64,000 bases of DNA from Plantago major. Its lineage: Eukaryota; Streptophyta; Magnoliopsida; Lamiales; Plantaginaceae. The position numbers and the translations under genes were made by a program. The stretch covers positions 87,650,636 to 87,714,635 of the forward strand of contig CM048841.1 of the NCBI GenBank assembly GCA_026545765.1, in the 5' to 3' direction. Below are positions 23,103-33,765 of this stretch, one piece after another. Each line of letters begins with the position of its first letter. Within the stretch, counting starts at the first letter, position 1. The notes beneath the pieces are model-generated. The model ran no database searches. It was not told where the DNA came from and worked only from the letters and a program-made list of their open reading frames with translations.

Positions 23103-24096
23103 TCATAGCTCAGTACTCGATGCTTGCTGAGCAGGCTTGTTCAGCGAGCTAGTCAATTGCATACTTTTGTACTGGTGATAGTTGGGAACTAGATGCTTTT
23201 TCAGCTTCTCTTTGGTCCTTCTTCTTTCAATCTCCTGACTGACGTACTTTCTCATATTCTTTACAGCAAGAGCATTTTTCTCAGTCACCTCTTTGGTATC
23301 CTTCTTTTCAGAAGTACCTTGAGTTATTAGAGCGACATTCTGCGATGTTTCAGCAGTCATGTGTCCTCTTTGCCTTGTCTCATAGTTGACAGTTGCCAAG
23401 TGTGAGAAAAGCTCCACTGGAGTGATATTAGGCATTCCTTGGTTGAAATAGAAGTACTGAGTGTGTTCCCAGATTTGAGTTAGACTTCTCACGACAGTCT
23501 TAACCTTTTCAGAGTTAAAGTATCTCTCACTCTCACCAAGTGCATCCATCTCACTCATCAGTGTTGTGAACCTGAAATCAAGTTCTTCAAGTGTCTCAGT
23601 GGGACCTTGTTTAAAGTTTTGGAATTTGAGCTTCAAAACTTCGAACTTGTTTTCCTTGGTTTTCTCAGTACTTGCACAGATTTCTTCAATCAGTGACCAG
23701 GCTTCTTTCGCCGTTTTTTGCACACCACAGTTTGCACTGTATGTGGTCTGGAGTAGAACGTATGATGATGTTTCTTACTTGACCATCTAGCCTATTTCTC
23801 TTGGAATCTTCCGATGTCCAGAGATGTCTGCGATTTGGTTCATATGCAATTTCACCAGTTGGTCTAGCACTTGTAGTTGTGCCAGATGTGGAGGAACCAG
23901 CAACATCTGTGTCAGTAGGTTCCTTGTCTCGACCATTAGAAACTTCAATGACTTGCTTCTCTCGTTGAATGACAATGGGGCCATTCTTTATAACTTCAAT
24001 CATTTCGTCATTGATAGATTTCAGGTGAAGCATCATGTTGTTCTTCCATTTGTCATAGTTCTCTGGCTTGAGAACGGGAGCGTCGCTTAAAGACAT
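23103..24096 (-). pseudogene. Copia gag (UBN2 type), frameshifted
   Basis: Starting at ATG 24096, the frame reads MSLSDAPVLKPENYDKWKNN and continues with a low-complexity Thr/Ser linker to about 23690. A second frame overlapping there carries the UBN2 core: AKEAWSLIEEICASTEKTKE, FEVLKLKFQNFKQGPTETLE and FSHLATVNYETRQRGH. One frameshift near 23720 joins the two. The ORF ends without a CCHC knuckle or any pol domain. The family is related to, but distinct from, the gag at 8.5 kb. Confidence 0.8.
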
Positions 24097-24193
24097 CCTA
24101 CAGAAAATACACTAAACAAACAAATCAAGTACAGGTGTTAAGCGGGCACTTATCTAGGATCTAGGTTCATTGCAGAAGGCTTGGGAAACTCCT

Positions 24194-24205
24194 GCTTTGA
24201 TACCA
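24194..24205 (-). other. Primer-binding site (initiator tRNA-Met type)
   Basis: On the minus strand TGGTATCAAAGC lies two bases inside the LTR end ...CCAACA. This is the usual plant copia primer site complementary to the 3' end of initiator tRNA-Met, and it fixes the orientation of the element. Confidence 0.85.
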
Positions 24206-24207
24206 CT

Positions 24208-25640
24208 TGTTGGTCAAGATAACGACAAAGTAAAAGACTTGGGGGGGGGGGGGTGTGAATAGTCTTTTAAACTTTTGACGATAAAACAGTTTCTCAGATA
24301 CTTGTGAAGGTATCTGATACTTAGTCTCAGAGAGCGGAAGTCTTTTCAGATAAGTGCACGTGTTCAACAAGCTATAATGTATGTAAGTACTCATCAAGTA
24401 ATAAGTAAGTGCAAAAAGTAAATAATACAAAGCGTTATAGTGGTATCTGAGGGTGGCGTAATCCCTCAACTAATCCACTCGCCCTTTCTCAGGACTTGAA
24501 TCCACTAAGATAAGAAAATGAGTTCCACTTACAAAATCCTATATCTTGATTCCTTTAACACGAGGTTCCAACCAAGTGTTCCCCCTGAGTTATTCCCTGG
24601 TTTTCTCAACCAAGTACTTCCTCTACTCAGTAACCTTTGAGCTATTCCTTAGTTTCCCAAACTAAGTACTTCTTATGCTCAACGCATGTTGGTGTTTTGG
24701 TTATGGTAGTTTGTCAGGTGAGCAGGCTCTTAATAACTTCTACAGTTATGTAGGAGTACACTGTAGAATCAAGATTACTTAATACACTTTTCATTGTATG
24801 GTAACTTGTTCTTTATTGACCCAAGTCTTGATTAAGTTCAAGAGAATGAATCTCAGATATTAGTCGCAACTATATCTTCTGGATTCAACTCATTCACAAT
24901 ATGCAAGTCTTGTTAAGGATCAGGACACTTAGAACTTTCATGCTACTTAGAATTTAAGAGCTTTAGTCGCAACAGTAAGCTAGAGATTAAGTAGGAAGAA
25001 GGCTTATATGCTTGAGTGTAATGTATGAAGTTCTGTGTATTCAAGCATTCTAAGTGGTGATATTTATAGTTGAAAATCATGTCGTTTGAATAGTACCCGT
25101 TAGGCACAATTAAATTCAAACTAATGATATTTGAAGTTAGTACGACAGTGAGCTTTGTCTCTTTTCAGAGATATCCTCTTTTGCTTAGACATCTCTGTCT
25201 GCGTAATAAATGCACTGTACCAACTTTTGTCCTGTAGCGTCAACGGAACAATGCAAGCTACCTGAGGCTTTGCAAGTCCTTTCTCAGTGACCTATAGTGC
25301 TTCAGAAACCTATTGAAACGTTTGTCTCCCAGACACTTAGTTTCTTCAAGGTATCTAAGCCAGGGTATCTGAGGACACAATTTTCCTTAGTCTTTAGCAA
25401 TCTTGTGCAGTCTTCTGATCTTCAATAAAAGAGTTCTTCTACTGGATGCTTCATTCTTGGTCTTCTTTAAAGATATAAAAATTACATTAAGATACCTAAC
25501 ATCCTATACAAGATTTGCTAGACTAACATACTCAGTAAGTTTCCTCTTTTACAATGTTCACTAAGAGTACTAATTACTTTTCTAAGCTAAGATAAGTCAT
25601 TATGGTTTACTGATCAAAATCTAAACATATATTCCTAATA
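24208..25640 (-). repeat. 5' LTR of the truncated minus-strand copia element
   Basis: Homologous to the solo LTR at 18875-20517 over its full length, with many substitutions and indels. The shared blocks include AAGTAAAAGACT, a long G-run, TTATTCCCTGG-like repeats around AAGTACTTCC, and GATCAAAATCTAAACA near the outer end. The two LTRs are clearly different insertions of one family. Confidence 0.85.
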
Positions 25641-26572
25641 GTGTTTAATTTCTACACACTTACTAGCTAACTGTTTGCATATATATGTTCTTCAGGCAGA
25701 GGCTGGGGAGGAGAAGACCGCGCTACAACACTTTAAAAAGCCAAGCTGAAGGACGACATATGGGTGGACAGACGGTCCGAGGCTATTGCGGTACGTTTCT
25801 TTTGTTAAGGTTCATATTTGTGTAGTATAAGTTATTTTGAAAACTGTAACTCATGGTATGCACTTTACGATTTCAGTATAAGGTGGAGATGAGGATCGCC
25901 GGTCGGGAGCTGACAGTTGAAGAAGAAAACAGCATCTTCTTAGCCGTCAACTCAATGGACGACAAGGGCCGAGTATATGGATTGGGGAGTTACGTCCCTG
26001 AACTGGTTGGTCCTAACTCCTCAGCATCCCAGCAATCCAGAGCACCATTTTTCACACAGGAGCAGGTCCAGGAGTTGGTGCAGGAAAAAGTCGATCCTTT
26101 GCAAGCGGAGTTAGCTAAAACTCAGGAGGATTACCGACAACTCCAGCGGCGGATGGATGATTTCATGGCCATGTACCCACCACCGCCCCCGCCCCAAGAT
26201 AGTTAGTTTGGACTTGTGTTTTTCTCCCACTTGACTTCTTATTTTAGCTTATGTACGGATATTTAATTTTCTTACGGATAATTTGTATTCGTCGAATGCT
26301 TTCTGTTAATTAATACAATTTAATTATTTTGAATTTATTATCGTAGATTATATTTGTGAAACATGTGAAATATGAAAGCATGCATTAAAATTTAAAAAAA
26401 AAAATTTACAAATTTAGAGACGGATAAATTATTCGTCTCTAAATCTGAATTTTATTTATTATAAAAAAAATTGATAATCCGTCGCTAAATAGCGACGGAT
26501 AATTATCTGTCTCAAAAAATGGACAGAATTATGGAATTAAAAAAAAAACACCTTATTAGAGACGGATAAATT
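25641..26572 (+). mobile_element. CACTA-2: fragment of a second copy of the CACTA-1 lineage
   Basis: From GTGTTTAATTTCTACACACTTAC it repeats the end of CACTA-1 (18.68 kb onward): the last two Transposase_24-like exons, 3' UTR and the first subterminal repeats. It lacks the solo LTR found in CACTA-1. CACTA-3 interrupts its subterminal region at 26573; the rest of its right end resumes near 29346. Confidence 0.82.
25697..26206 (+). pseudogene. Transposase_24-like gene, 3' exons of CACTA-2
   Basis: Two exon blocks. The first (~25697-25791) shares with CACTA-1 the one-base shift between HFKK and LKDDIWVDRRSEAIA, so that lesion predates the duplication (or my exon junction is wrong in both). The second (25877-26206) is open: ELTVEEENSIFLAVNSMDDK, then QEQVQELVQEKVDPLQAELA, a short coiled coil, and a terminal PPPPPPQDS. 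Compared with it, the CACTA-1 copy has lost the five residues QEQVQ and gained an A. Upstream exons are absent. Confidence 0.78.
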
Positions 26573-26825
26573 CACTACAAGAAAGTTCTGTTTTAGGGAC
26601 GGAAATTAGGGACGGATTATATAAACCGTCCCTAATCCGTCCTTGATTAGGGACAGATTATATAAACCGTCCCTAATCCGTTCTTAATTAGGGACGGATT
26701 TTTTATCCGTCCCTAAATCTGTTGACCAGAAAAAAAAAAAAAAAAACATTTTTAGGGACGGATATCTATCCGTCCCTAAACTTAGAGACGGTCTTAGGGA
26801 CGGATATCTATCCGTCCCTAAAAAC
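26573..26825 (+). repeat. 5' subterminal repeats of CACTA-3
   Basis: Repeated TTAGGGACGGAT and ATCCGTCCCTAA motifs in both orientations, several forming local palindromes such as GGGACGGATATCTATCCGTCCC (described by its ends GGGACGG/CCGTCCC). They start immediately after the CACTA terminus and match the expected transposase-binding arrays. Confidence 0.85.
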
Positions 26826-27465
26826 AATTACACATTACAGAATACGGGCAGAATCCCTCATTTCCTCATTCCTTCTTCTTTCTTCCTTTCTTCTCCAAAT
26901 TCGTCCCAAACATTTTCCGGCCAAATCTCGACGATTCCGGCCAATCTTGGTCTCGTTTCGAAGCTCGTCGGACAAGGAGCTTGGATTGTGCATCAATTTC
27001 AACTTTCATCCGCTATTTTTTTCGAAATTGAAGGTATTTTGGCTAAAACCCTTACTTTTTAAAATTTGGGAATTTTATGAATTTCGACTAGTTTGATCAA
27101 TTGGATTGTTATAGGAAGTATGTAGTAGATAATTTAGCTTATATTACGTATTGGGTTAGCTTTGAGGTGTGAAATTGATATATTTATTGTGAAATTGGAT
27201 TGCTAGTATGATGTTACTATTATTGTAATTGTGTAGGGTATTTACTTAGCTATTTTCGTATACGTACTAGGATTATGAAGATTTAATTGTGTGTTTGGAG
27301 ACAATTTGGTGATTTTAATATAATTTTGGAGTATTAACATAAAAACAATCAATAATATTTTCATCTACAATTTGTAATGTTAATAGATATATGGAAGTTT
27401 AACTACTAGAAAATTGAATTGTAATCGTAAAATGCATGTAATTCATTACCAATTTGTAATGTTAG
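26826..27465 (+). other. CACTA-3 leader and intron-like sequence
   Basis: A pyrimidine-rich segment (TTCCTTCTTCTTTCTTCC near 26866) resembling a plant 5' UTR, then an AT-rich intron-like stretch. No exon could be assigned. Confidence 0.4.
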
Positions 27466-27930
27466 TCACCATTGTGTTAGTAAATTTTAGGACAATTTGA
27501 GTGGTATGTTAGCCACTGTACTTGGGTGATATGTTAGTCACCATTGCTGAACTTGTTGTGCTGATTTCGTGGTATGTTAGCCACTGTACTTGGGTGATAT
27601 GTTAGTCACCATTGTGTTAGTAAATTTTAGGACAATTTGAGTGGTATGTTAGCCACTGTACTTGGGTGATATGTTAGTCACCATTACTGAACTTGTTGTC
27701 TTGATTTAGGTGGTATGTTAGCCATTGCTTGGGTGATATGTTAGTCACCATTGTGTTAGTAAATTTTAGGACAATTTGAGTGGTATGTTAGCCTTTGTAA
27801 TTGAGTGATATGTTAGTCAACGTTGTTCTTTCACCTTTGTGTTGATTTAGGTGGTATGTTAGCTGTGCTTGGGTGATATGTTAGTCACCATTCTTGAACT
27901 TGTTGTCTTTGATTTCGTGGTATGTTAGCC
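27466..27930 (+). repeat. Hairpin minisatellite in CACTA-3 intron
   Basis: About thirteen copies of the TATGTTAG-core unit, mostly alternating between the GTGG...CCAC form and the GGTGA...TCACC form. They are embedded in a longer repeat that also contains ATTGTGTTAGTAAATTTTAGG. The same array, shorter, lies at the equivalent place in CACTA-1. Exceptions with one arm decayed (GCCTTTG, TCAACG) occur, so pairing is not universal. Confidence 0.88.
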
Positions 27931-28002
27931 TTGTACTTGTGTTTACTTTAAATTCCATTTCATTAATCTATTTGGGCTTGCTACTTATGAAAATGTTGTA
28001 GA

Positions 28003-28770
28003 AGTACTACTTCATTCCCAATGCCCTCATTCCCCAATTGTGCTTTTGTTGGGTTGAGTGTTATAAGAGGATGGTTTGCAACATGAAAGCCTGCAGGTAA
28101 AGCCGCGATGGATGGGGATGATGAGTGGCACGTTGGCGAGAATCTTGGAGATCCTTTGGTCATGGACATGGCGGAGAAGAACAGAGCGAACCGGTTGGTG
28201 AGGTGCGAGATGGTACAGCACCTCCAGGCATCATTATGGGTCATGGTCATTGTTCTGACCGCCGGATGTCGGTTAGTATATGTTATTTCGACTTGCAATA
28301 TGATTTGTACTTATGTTTTTTGCTTTCATTTCTAACAACTTTCTACTTGTTTGCATGTTCTTGACTCCATGCCGGAGCCCTCTGCTCTTCACCACTTCAA
28401 GAAGGCAAAATGAAGAATGGCATGTGGTGATCCTAGGGCCGAGCAAATTGGGGTATGTTTCTTTGTTAAGGTTCACATTTATATTTGTGTATATTATGGC
28501 TCGAGCGTATCTTCCTAAAATCGTATCTCATTTCGTATGCACTACACTATTGTAGGCGAGGTGGAGCGGATTATGGAGGAGAGGATGATCGATGGTCATG
28601 AACTCACAATTCGAGAGCGGGACCAAATATTCTTCCAAGTTAATCCGATGGACGCTAAGGTCGAGTGTATGGGCTCGGCATTTGGGCCCTTCATTGACAC
28701 CCGGTAGCTTCTCCGTGTCGCAGCATCCTCATCACATGAAAATTTCTACACTCAAGCGCAGTGAATGAGT
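28003..28770 (+). pseudogene. Degenerate Transposase_24-like gene of CACTA-3
   Basis: Blocks correspond in order to those of CACTA-1 but are heavily decayed: TACTTCATTCCCAATGCCCT near 28009 (YFIPNAL), a WGESW/EEQSEPVGEV-like block near 28130-28200, GIIMGHGH near 28230 in place of GVARHHYG, HHFKKAK near 28390 followed by a shift, then AEVERIMEERMIDGHELTIR near 28558 and the QIFFQVNPMDAK block. Stops and frameshifts occur throughout. It is a pseudogene from a lineage clearly diverged from CACTA-1/2. Confidence 0.7.
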
Positions 28771-29345
28771 GATGAATCCTCTCAAGCAAACGATCGATCA
28801 ACTTCTAGAGCAAGAAGCTCATATCACTTTCGTCGGATGGATGAGATGACACTGAGATGTTCGGCTGCGAACCAACAACCTGACCTCCTCCGGTTCTTAG
28901 ATGCTCATGTACTTACGTTGTTCTAGATACATACTTTTCACACTATTCATTTTATTCGGATATTTAGTCTTTTGTTCGGATATTTTATCGAATCTCTATT
29001 TTAATTAATGCAATTTTATCACTTTCGGGTATATTATCTACGACTACATTGTAAAACAGGTGAAATGTAAAAAACATAAAAATAAAAAAAAATTAAAAAA
29101 AAAAACAGTTAGGGATGGATTTATCCGTCCCTAACCTTAGAGACGGATTAGGGACGGATTTATCCGTCCCTAATGGTCACAGCCATTAGAGATGGATATT
29201 ATCCGTCTCTAATGGTGTTTGACCATTAGGGACGGATAAAATCTGTCCCTGGTTAGGGACGGATATAAACGGTTAGAGACGCCCGTTTTAAGGACGGGCG
29301 TCCCTATCCGTCCCTAACGGATTAGGGACGAATCGGCAAGGGTTT
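28771..29345 (+). other. CACTA-3 3' untranslated and right subterminal repeats
   Basis: AT-rich 3' UTR resembling that of CACTA-1 (CGGATATTT, AATTAATGCAATTTTAT), then from 29108 a dense array of TTAGGGACGGAT/ATCCGTCCCTAA with some TTAGAGACGGAT units. Confidence 0.65.
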
Positions 29346-29467
29346 AGGGACGGATAAATGGCTTGTGACGCCAAAAAAGGCAACGACCTTATTATCCGTC
29401 GCTACAGATTTAGCGATGGATCGCTCGCTGTTTAGTGACGGAGCTAAACAGTGTTTTTTTTTTAGTG
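29346..29467 (+). mobile_element. Right terminus of CACTA-2
   Basis: GGCTTGTGACGCC ... CCTTATTATCCGTCGCTACAG ... GGAGCTAAACA followed by a short T run and TAGTG matches the last ~120 bases of CACTA-1 (21.35-21.47 kb). The flank that follows is the same as that of CACTA-1. Confidence 0.75.
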
Positions 29468-30280
29468 TCTTTTGTCAACATTTATAAATACAAGCCATTG
29501 TGCCGATCCAATGTACGCTATTGATTACCCTTCACCTACTTACTTAGGAGGTTCAAGTCTCGATCAAATTGTTAAGTCACCTTTTGGTTTGTTCAAGATC
29601 AACCATGTAAAAATAGTTTATCTCATTCCCTCTTAATTTTGGATACCCTCAAACTAAGATGTTCTAAACTAAAGTTTACGATACCTAACTGGTTTTCACT
29701 TGTTATAGAGAGACAGGTCAAATTGAAGTACATTTGATCTTATAATTAACCACACTATGCATAAAAAATTTCTACTAAAGAATTGCGCACATGAGATATC
29801 ATGAATGGCAAAATATTCAAATGCAAATGTCATTCTTTGAAGTCCTGTCCGAAATATGTGTAATTCATCATAAACATGTTAATAGTAATCCCCAAATATC
29901 CAGCAAGTGTGTGAAATTCAAATATCATAATAGCTAGCTGCTTTTTATATTCGTACTCTATTCATCTCCGACGGCTTAGAAAAAGAATCGTGGTCGTTGC
30001 TTCCCTATTCATAACCTATAATAACTGATAACATATTAAGTGTTATGCTTATATGTATTGCAAATCCTTTTTCTTCCGACTTAGACTTTGTTCTCTTAAC
30101 TTAAAAACTCATTAGTTCAGTTCTATTCAGTTTTTTTTATTCTGACTTACTTTATTTTCTTTATTTAAAAACTCATTAATTTAAATTAATGAATATTAAC
30201 TCAACACGAATATTAAAATCTTACACCAGATCAATAAAGCTCGAGTCTAAAAAATCAGGTTGAGAGACAAACCGAATGTT
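29468..30280. repeat. CACTA right flank, copy 2 of the duplicated segment
   Basis: Closely matches 21472-23092 minus its hAT-like insertion, starting CTTTTGTCAACATTTATAAA and ending near GAATGTT. After 30280 the sequence becomes the promoter region of the WD40 gene. No gene lies within it. Confidence 0.85.
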
Positions 30281-30389
30281 CACCACCTCGGATTCAGAGA
30301 ATTTCATAAACTAGTACTACTAGTAAGTCAGATCAGAAGAAAAGAAAAGGGAAAAAGAAAAAGAAAAATGGCCAAAATAGAAAATACAC

Positions 30390-30396
30390 TATAAAA
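30390..30396 (+). promoter_or_regulatory. Probable TATA box of the WD40 gene
   Basis: TATAAAA in the context CACTATAAAAGG lies 106 bases upstream of the chosen ATG at 30496. A transcription start about 30 bases downstream would leave a pyrimidine-rich leader (CTTTCTCTGTCTCTCTCTC). It would also start just past the duplicated upstream ATG at 30408. Confidence 0.6.
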
Positions 30397-30495
30397 GGCC
30401 TGCAACAATGAAGTTCCGTTCAACTGCTTCCATACAATCCATTCATCTTTGATCTTTCTCTGTCTCTCTCTCTACTCTCTAGCCGGCCTGCAACA

Positions 30496-31707
30496 ATGAA
30501 GCTCCGTTCATGGCTACCCACCTGCACCACCACTTCCACCACCATTTCACTCCCCAAATCCTCCTCCGACATCACCACCTCCACCTCATCTTCCTCCTCC
30601 ACCTCAACTCTCCAAAGCAACCTCTCCCTCTTAACCCTCCCCTCCGTCCCTTCCCTCCAAAAACTCACTCTCTCACCGGAAAACTCCACCACCGCCACCC
30701 TCCTCGCCGCCCTCAAACCCCACCGCCCCGGCCACATCCACTTCCTCGCCCTCCACAACAACCTCCTCTACGCCGCCTCCGGGAGCCAAATCAACGTCTA
30801 CGAGACCATAACCAACACGCTCTTCTCCACAATCGAAACATCCACCACCGGATCCGTCAAATCGATCGGCTTCTCCGACGGAAAAATCTTCACCGCTCAT
30901 CAGGATTGCAAAATTAGGGTCTGGAAATTGCACATCGACAAGCAACACAAGCTGATTGCGACTCTTCCGACGCTCGAGGATCGATTGAGGCGATTCGTCC
31001 TCCCGAAAAACTACGTTGCCGTTAGGCGTCACCGGAAAAAGCTCTGGATCGAGCACCACGACGCCGTTTCCGGATTGTCCAGTCACGAGAATCTCGTGTA
31101 CTCGGTTTCATGGGATAGGAGTGTGAAAATCTGGAAATCTGAAAGTTTGAAATGCTCTGAGTCGATTAACAAAGCTCATGACGACGCGATAAACGCTGTC
31201 GTTTTGTCGAATGACGGGTTGATTTACACCGGGTCGGCGGATAAGCGGGTCAGGGTGTGGCGAAAAGAAGGAAAGAAGTACGAATTAGTTACGAGTTTGG
31301 AGAAGCATAAGTCGGCTGTCAACGCTTTAGCTTTGAGTTCGGACGGTTCGGTTTTGTTTTCCGGTTCGTGTGACCGGTCCATATTGGTTTGGGAGAGAGA
31401 GGACAGTGCTAACCATATGGTGGTTACTGGTGCATTGAGAGGTCATGGGAAGGCTATACTTTGTTTGATCAACGTTAAGGATTTGTTGTTGAGCGGGTCG
31501 GCTGATCGGACGGTTAAGGTCTGGCGGAGGCGGGTCGATGGGACGTTTACGTGCTTGTCGGTTTTGGACGGGCATCAGACTCCGGTGAGGTCGTTGACGG
31601 CTATGGAGAGGGAGGAGGAGGGGGGTGGTGTGAAGGTGTTTAGTGGGAGTTTTGATGGGGAGATTAGGGTTTGGCAAGTAGAGGTTGGGAGGTGTAATTA
31701 TTTATGA
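30496..31707 (+). CDS. WD40-repeat protein, JINGUBANG-like
   Basis: A single-exon gene of 403 residues. The N-terminal ~80 residues are Ser/Thr-rich, then about seven WD40 repeats follow; clear ones end KIRVWKL (~158), SVKIWKS (~215), RVRVWRK (~256), SILVWER (~301), TVKVWRR (~346) and EIRVWQV (~397). The opening WLPTC, the intronless structure and the repeat arrangement match the plant JINGUBANG family (an Arabidopsis member restrains pollen germination). WD40 propellers are protein-docking scaffolds with no enzymatic activity of their own. The ATG at 30496 fits the TATA position. A 26-base piece around the start (GGCCTGCAACAATGAAG...) also occurs 88 bases upstream. Confidence 0.88.
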   Translation: MKLRSWLPTCTTTSTTISLPKSSSDITTSTSSSSSTSTLQSNLSLLTLPSVPSLQKLTLSPENSTTATLLAALKPHRPGHIHFLALHNNLLYAASGSQINVYETITNTLFSTIETSTTGSVKSIGFSDGKIFTAHQDCKIRVWKLHIDKQHKLIATLPTLEDRLRRFVLPKNYVAVRRHRKKLWIEHHDAVSGLSSHENLVYSVSWDRSVKIWKSESLKCSESINKAHDDAINAVVLSNDGLIYTGSADKRVRVWRKEGKKYELVTSLEKHKSAVNALALSSDGSVLFSGSCDRSILVWEREDSANHMVVTGALRGHGKAILCLINVKDLLLSGSADRTVKVWRRRVDGTFTCLSVLDGHQTPVRSLTAMEREEEGGGVKVFSGSFDGEIRVWQVEVGRCNYL

Positions 31708-33507
31708 CAAAAATAATTATGTGATTAATCGTTTGAATATTTGATGTTGTTTGTTGTGTTATGGTGTAGAAAGATCGGTTAAATCCATGGTTAGATTAGA
31801 AGTTTTGAGTTGATTTGGAATTGGATTTCACTCTATCATGCATGTGTGTTGTGTACTGTATAGTATACTAGGGCTTGTACGTTGTAGCATTAGATTGAAT
31901 TGGTACTAAATTCATGTCTATACTGGTTCAAATTTTATGAGCCAAAAAGGGTGATCCTGAAACATATATATTCTCCTTTTTTTTACTTATTTGGTTTTGA
32001 TGTCTACTTCCTAAAAATTCGATACAAATTGAAAGAGTCTATTTTTATACCAGTATATATTTTCATATGTTAGTAATGTGGGACTTTAATTGCACTCCTT
32101 ACAGTCTTACCATCAAACAAATTAAAAGATTATAAACCTCTCCTTAAAATAAACGTCTTCATCCCCGTTTATGTTGATTCAACAGAACTTCCTCAAATTA
32201 CATGGACCTACTCTTGTTTGTTCCCCTAAGTTCACCCGCACATTTGCTTGGAATCGAAGGTAACTGAGTCGCCACTTACGGGAGCATCTATATATAGTTC
32301 ATCATCGGCTCATCTACCAAACCGAGTCTCCTCCACATGAACTACATGTAACTCGAGATAATGATCTATATCTAGACAAGGCAATAGAGCTCAATCAATC
32401 ATGTACTTGTATTCTTCAATGGTGAGCCTTGATCTTCCACTACATTACTGGTTGCGGAAACCTGACTTCGGTATCACTTGTTACATCATAAATATACATT
32501 ATCTTTGTTATTAGCTCCTCATTTGTAACGTAAAGGTGCGACAAATCTTTAAATGAGCACGAACCAGCATGGAATTGGGGAAAGTAGATGAACAAGAAGT
32601 CAACATTGTTTTCATATTTTGTGTTTATGATCATCGATATTCAATATAATACCCAAGTTGATGCTTGTAAGAGTTTGAAATATCGAACACGTACGAACAT
32701 GAATATTAGCTTTCTCTTTGAAAAGATGCACATTTAATTTGTAGCATCTAACTGGCAAACTTTGACTCGTTTGAATAATATACGAGTATACAACCCTAGT
32801 TGTTGCTTTTAATTGATCGACATCATGATAGTATGACTTATCTTCATAAATCCGGTTGTACTTAAATACAAATGTAGCGTTTGCAATATATTCCCATCTT
32901 TATAGATTAGAAAAACAAAAGGAAACAGAAGGTATTGCTTGACTAGAAAAAAACACAATACATCATATATATACTATTGGTGTGTGTTTGTTAATGTTTT
33001 ATTGTGGTTATCATTGTTGTATAAGTTTTATATCTCTATCTTTAACAATATTCGTGTACGAAGTCGAATCTGTTTGTTAATATATGAGTGCAAAACTTGG
33101 TTCTTTGATAAACGAGCACGGAATTGAAAGAACGGTATTTAGTTGAATGAACCATACCGAGTTTTAACAGAATTCATAATAAGTACTACATACATAGCTG
33201 AATGAGTCATATTGATCATACTGAGTTTTAACAAAATTCATAATAAGTAAATACATACAGTACATATCGGAAACAAAACCTTAACGGCCCACTAAGCATT
33301 AAATGAGCTGAACCATACTCGGTTCAATAAGAAACCCGAACTTAAAAGAAAGCTTGCGTTCAATTTAGATCTCGCCGAATACATGTAATAAAGGTTTAAT
33401 TTGATGTATATATATTACATCATCACTAGTTTAACTTGGGTGCATGTATTGTGCAATGTACCATATAATATTCGTTATACAACTATATTACAACATTTAA
33501 AATATTA
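31708..33507. other. Intergenic sequence downstream of the WD40 gene
   Basis: Includes the WD40 3' UTR. No further gene, tRNA or repeat array is supported in this AT-rich stretch. Confidence 0.5.
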
Positions 33508-33765
33508 CTCCCTCGCTCCGTTTCTGTATGAGTGAAACAATTTTGATTTGCACAATTTTAAAAAAAAAAAATGTGTGGTACCTTAAAAGTATGTGGTTAA
33601 AAATGAGTTTGATATATTAATTGAGTGGAAAAGTATACGTGGGTCCAAAAATGTATAGTTAAAAATGACTTATATTATGGAAGTAATTTCCATAAAAAGA
33701 AATGTAACACTAGTGAAACGCTCAAAACAGAAAATTGTTACACTTTTATTGAAACGAAGGATTTA
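33508..33765. mobile_element. Stowaway-like MITE
   Basis: Starts CTCCCTCGCTCCGTTTC after TA at 33506-33507. The right end (GAAACGAAGGATTTA) is degenerate. The interior (GTATGTGGTTAAAAATGAG, ATTAATTGAGTGGAAAAGTA, GGTCCAAAAATGT) is shared with the element at 61466-61682, so these are two copies of one family. Confidence 0.75.

Larger units (their letters stand above)
23093..25640 (-). mobile_element. Truncated copia element (5' LTR plus gag)
   Basis: Read on the minus strand: LTR (25640-24208), two bases, primer-binding site, gag (24096-23103), then an abrupt end at the duplicated flank. The rest of gag-pol and the 3' LTR are missing. The outer LTR end reads CCTAATA rather than CCTAACA and abuts CACTA-2 sequence directly, with no visible target duplication. 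The element therefore sits at, and may have caused or masked, a rearrangement junction. Confidence 0.82.
26573..29345 (+). mobile_element. CACTA-3: a distinct CACTA lineage inserted into CACTA-2
   Basis: It begins with a good terminus, CACTACAAGAAAGTTCTG, within CACTA-2 subterminal repeats. Its own subterminal motif is TTAGGGACGGAT and inverse, one base different from the TTAGAGACGGAT of CACTA-1/2, so binding specificity may differ. It carries only a degenerate Transposase_24-like gene and no TNP2-like gene. Its right terminus cannot be pinned: GGGACGG-type repeats run to about 29345 and merge into CACTA-2-type sequence without a GTAGTG. Confidence 0.75.

Noticed and set aside
23824..24090. 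Plus-strand ORF opposite the copia gag
   Set aside because: The minus strand encodes recognisable gag blocks, and the plus frame has no motif.
30673..31086. Minus-strand and alternative-frame ORFs over the WD40 gene
   Set aside because: They are shadows caused by the GC-rich, codon-biased WD40 coding sequence. The WD motifs fix the real frame.
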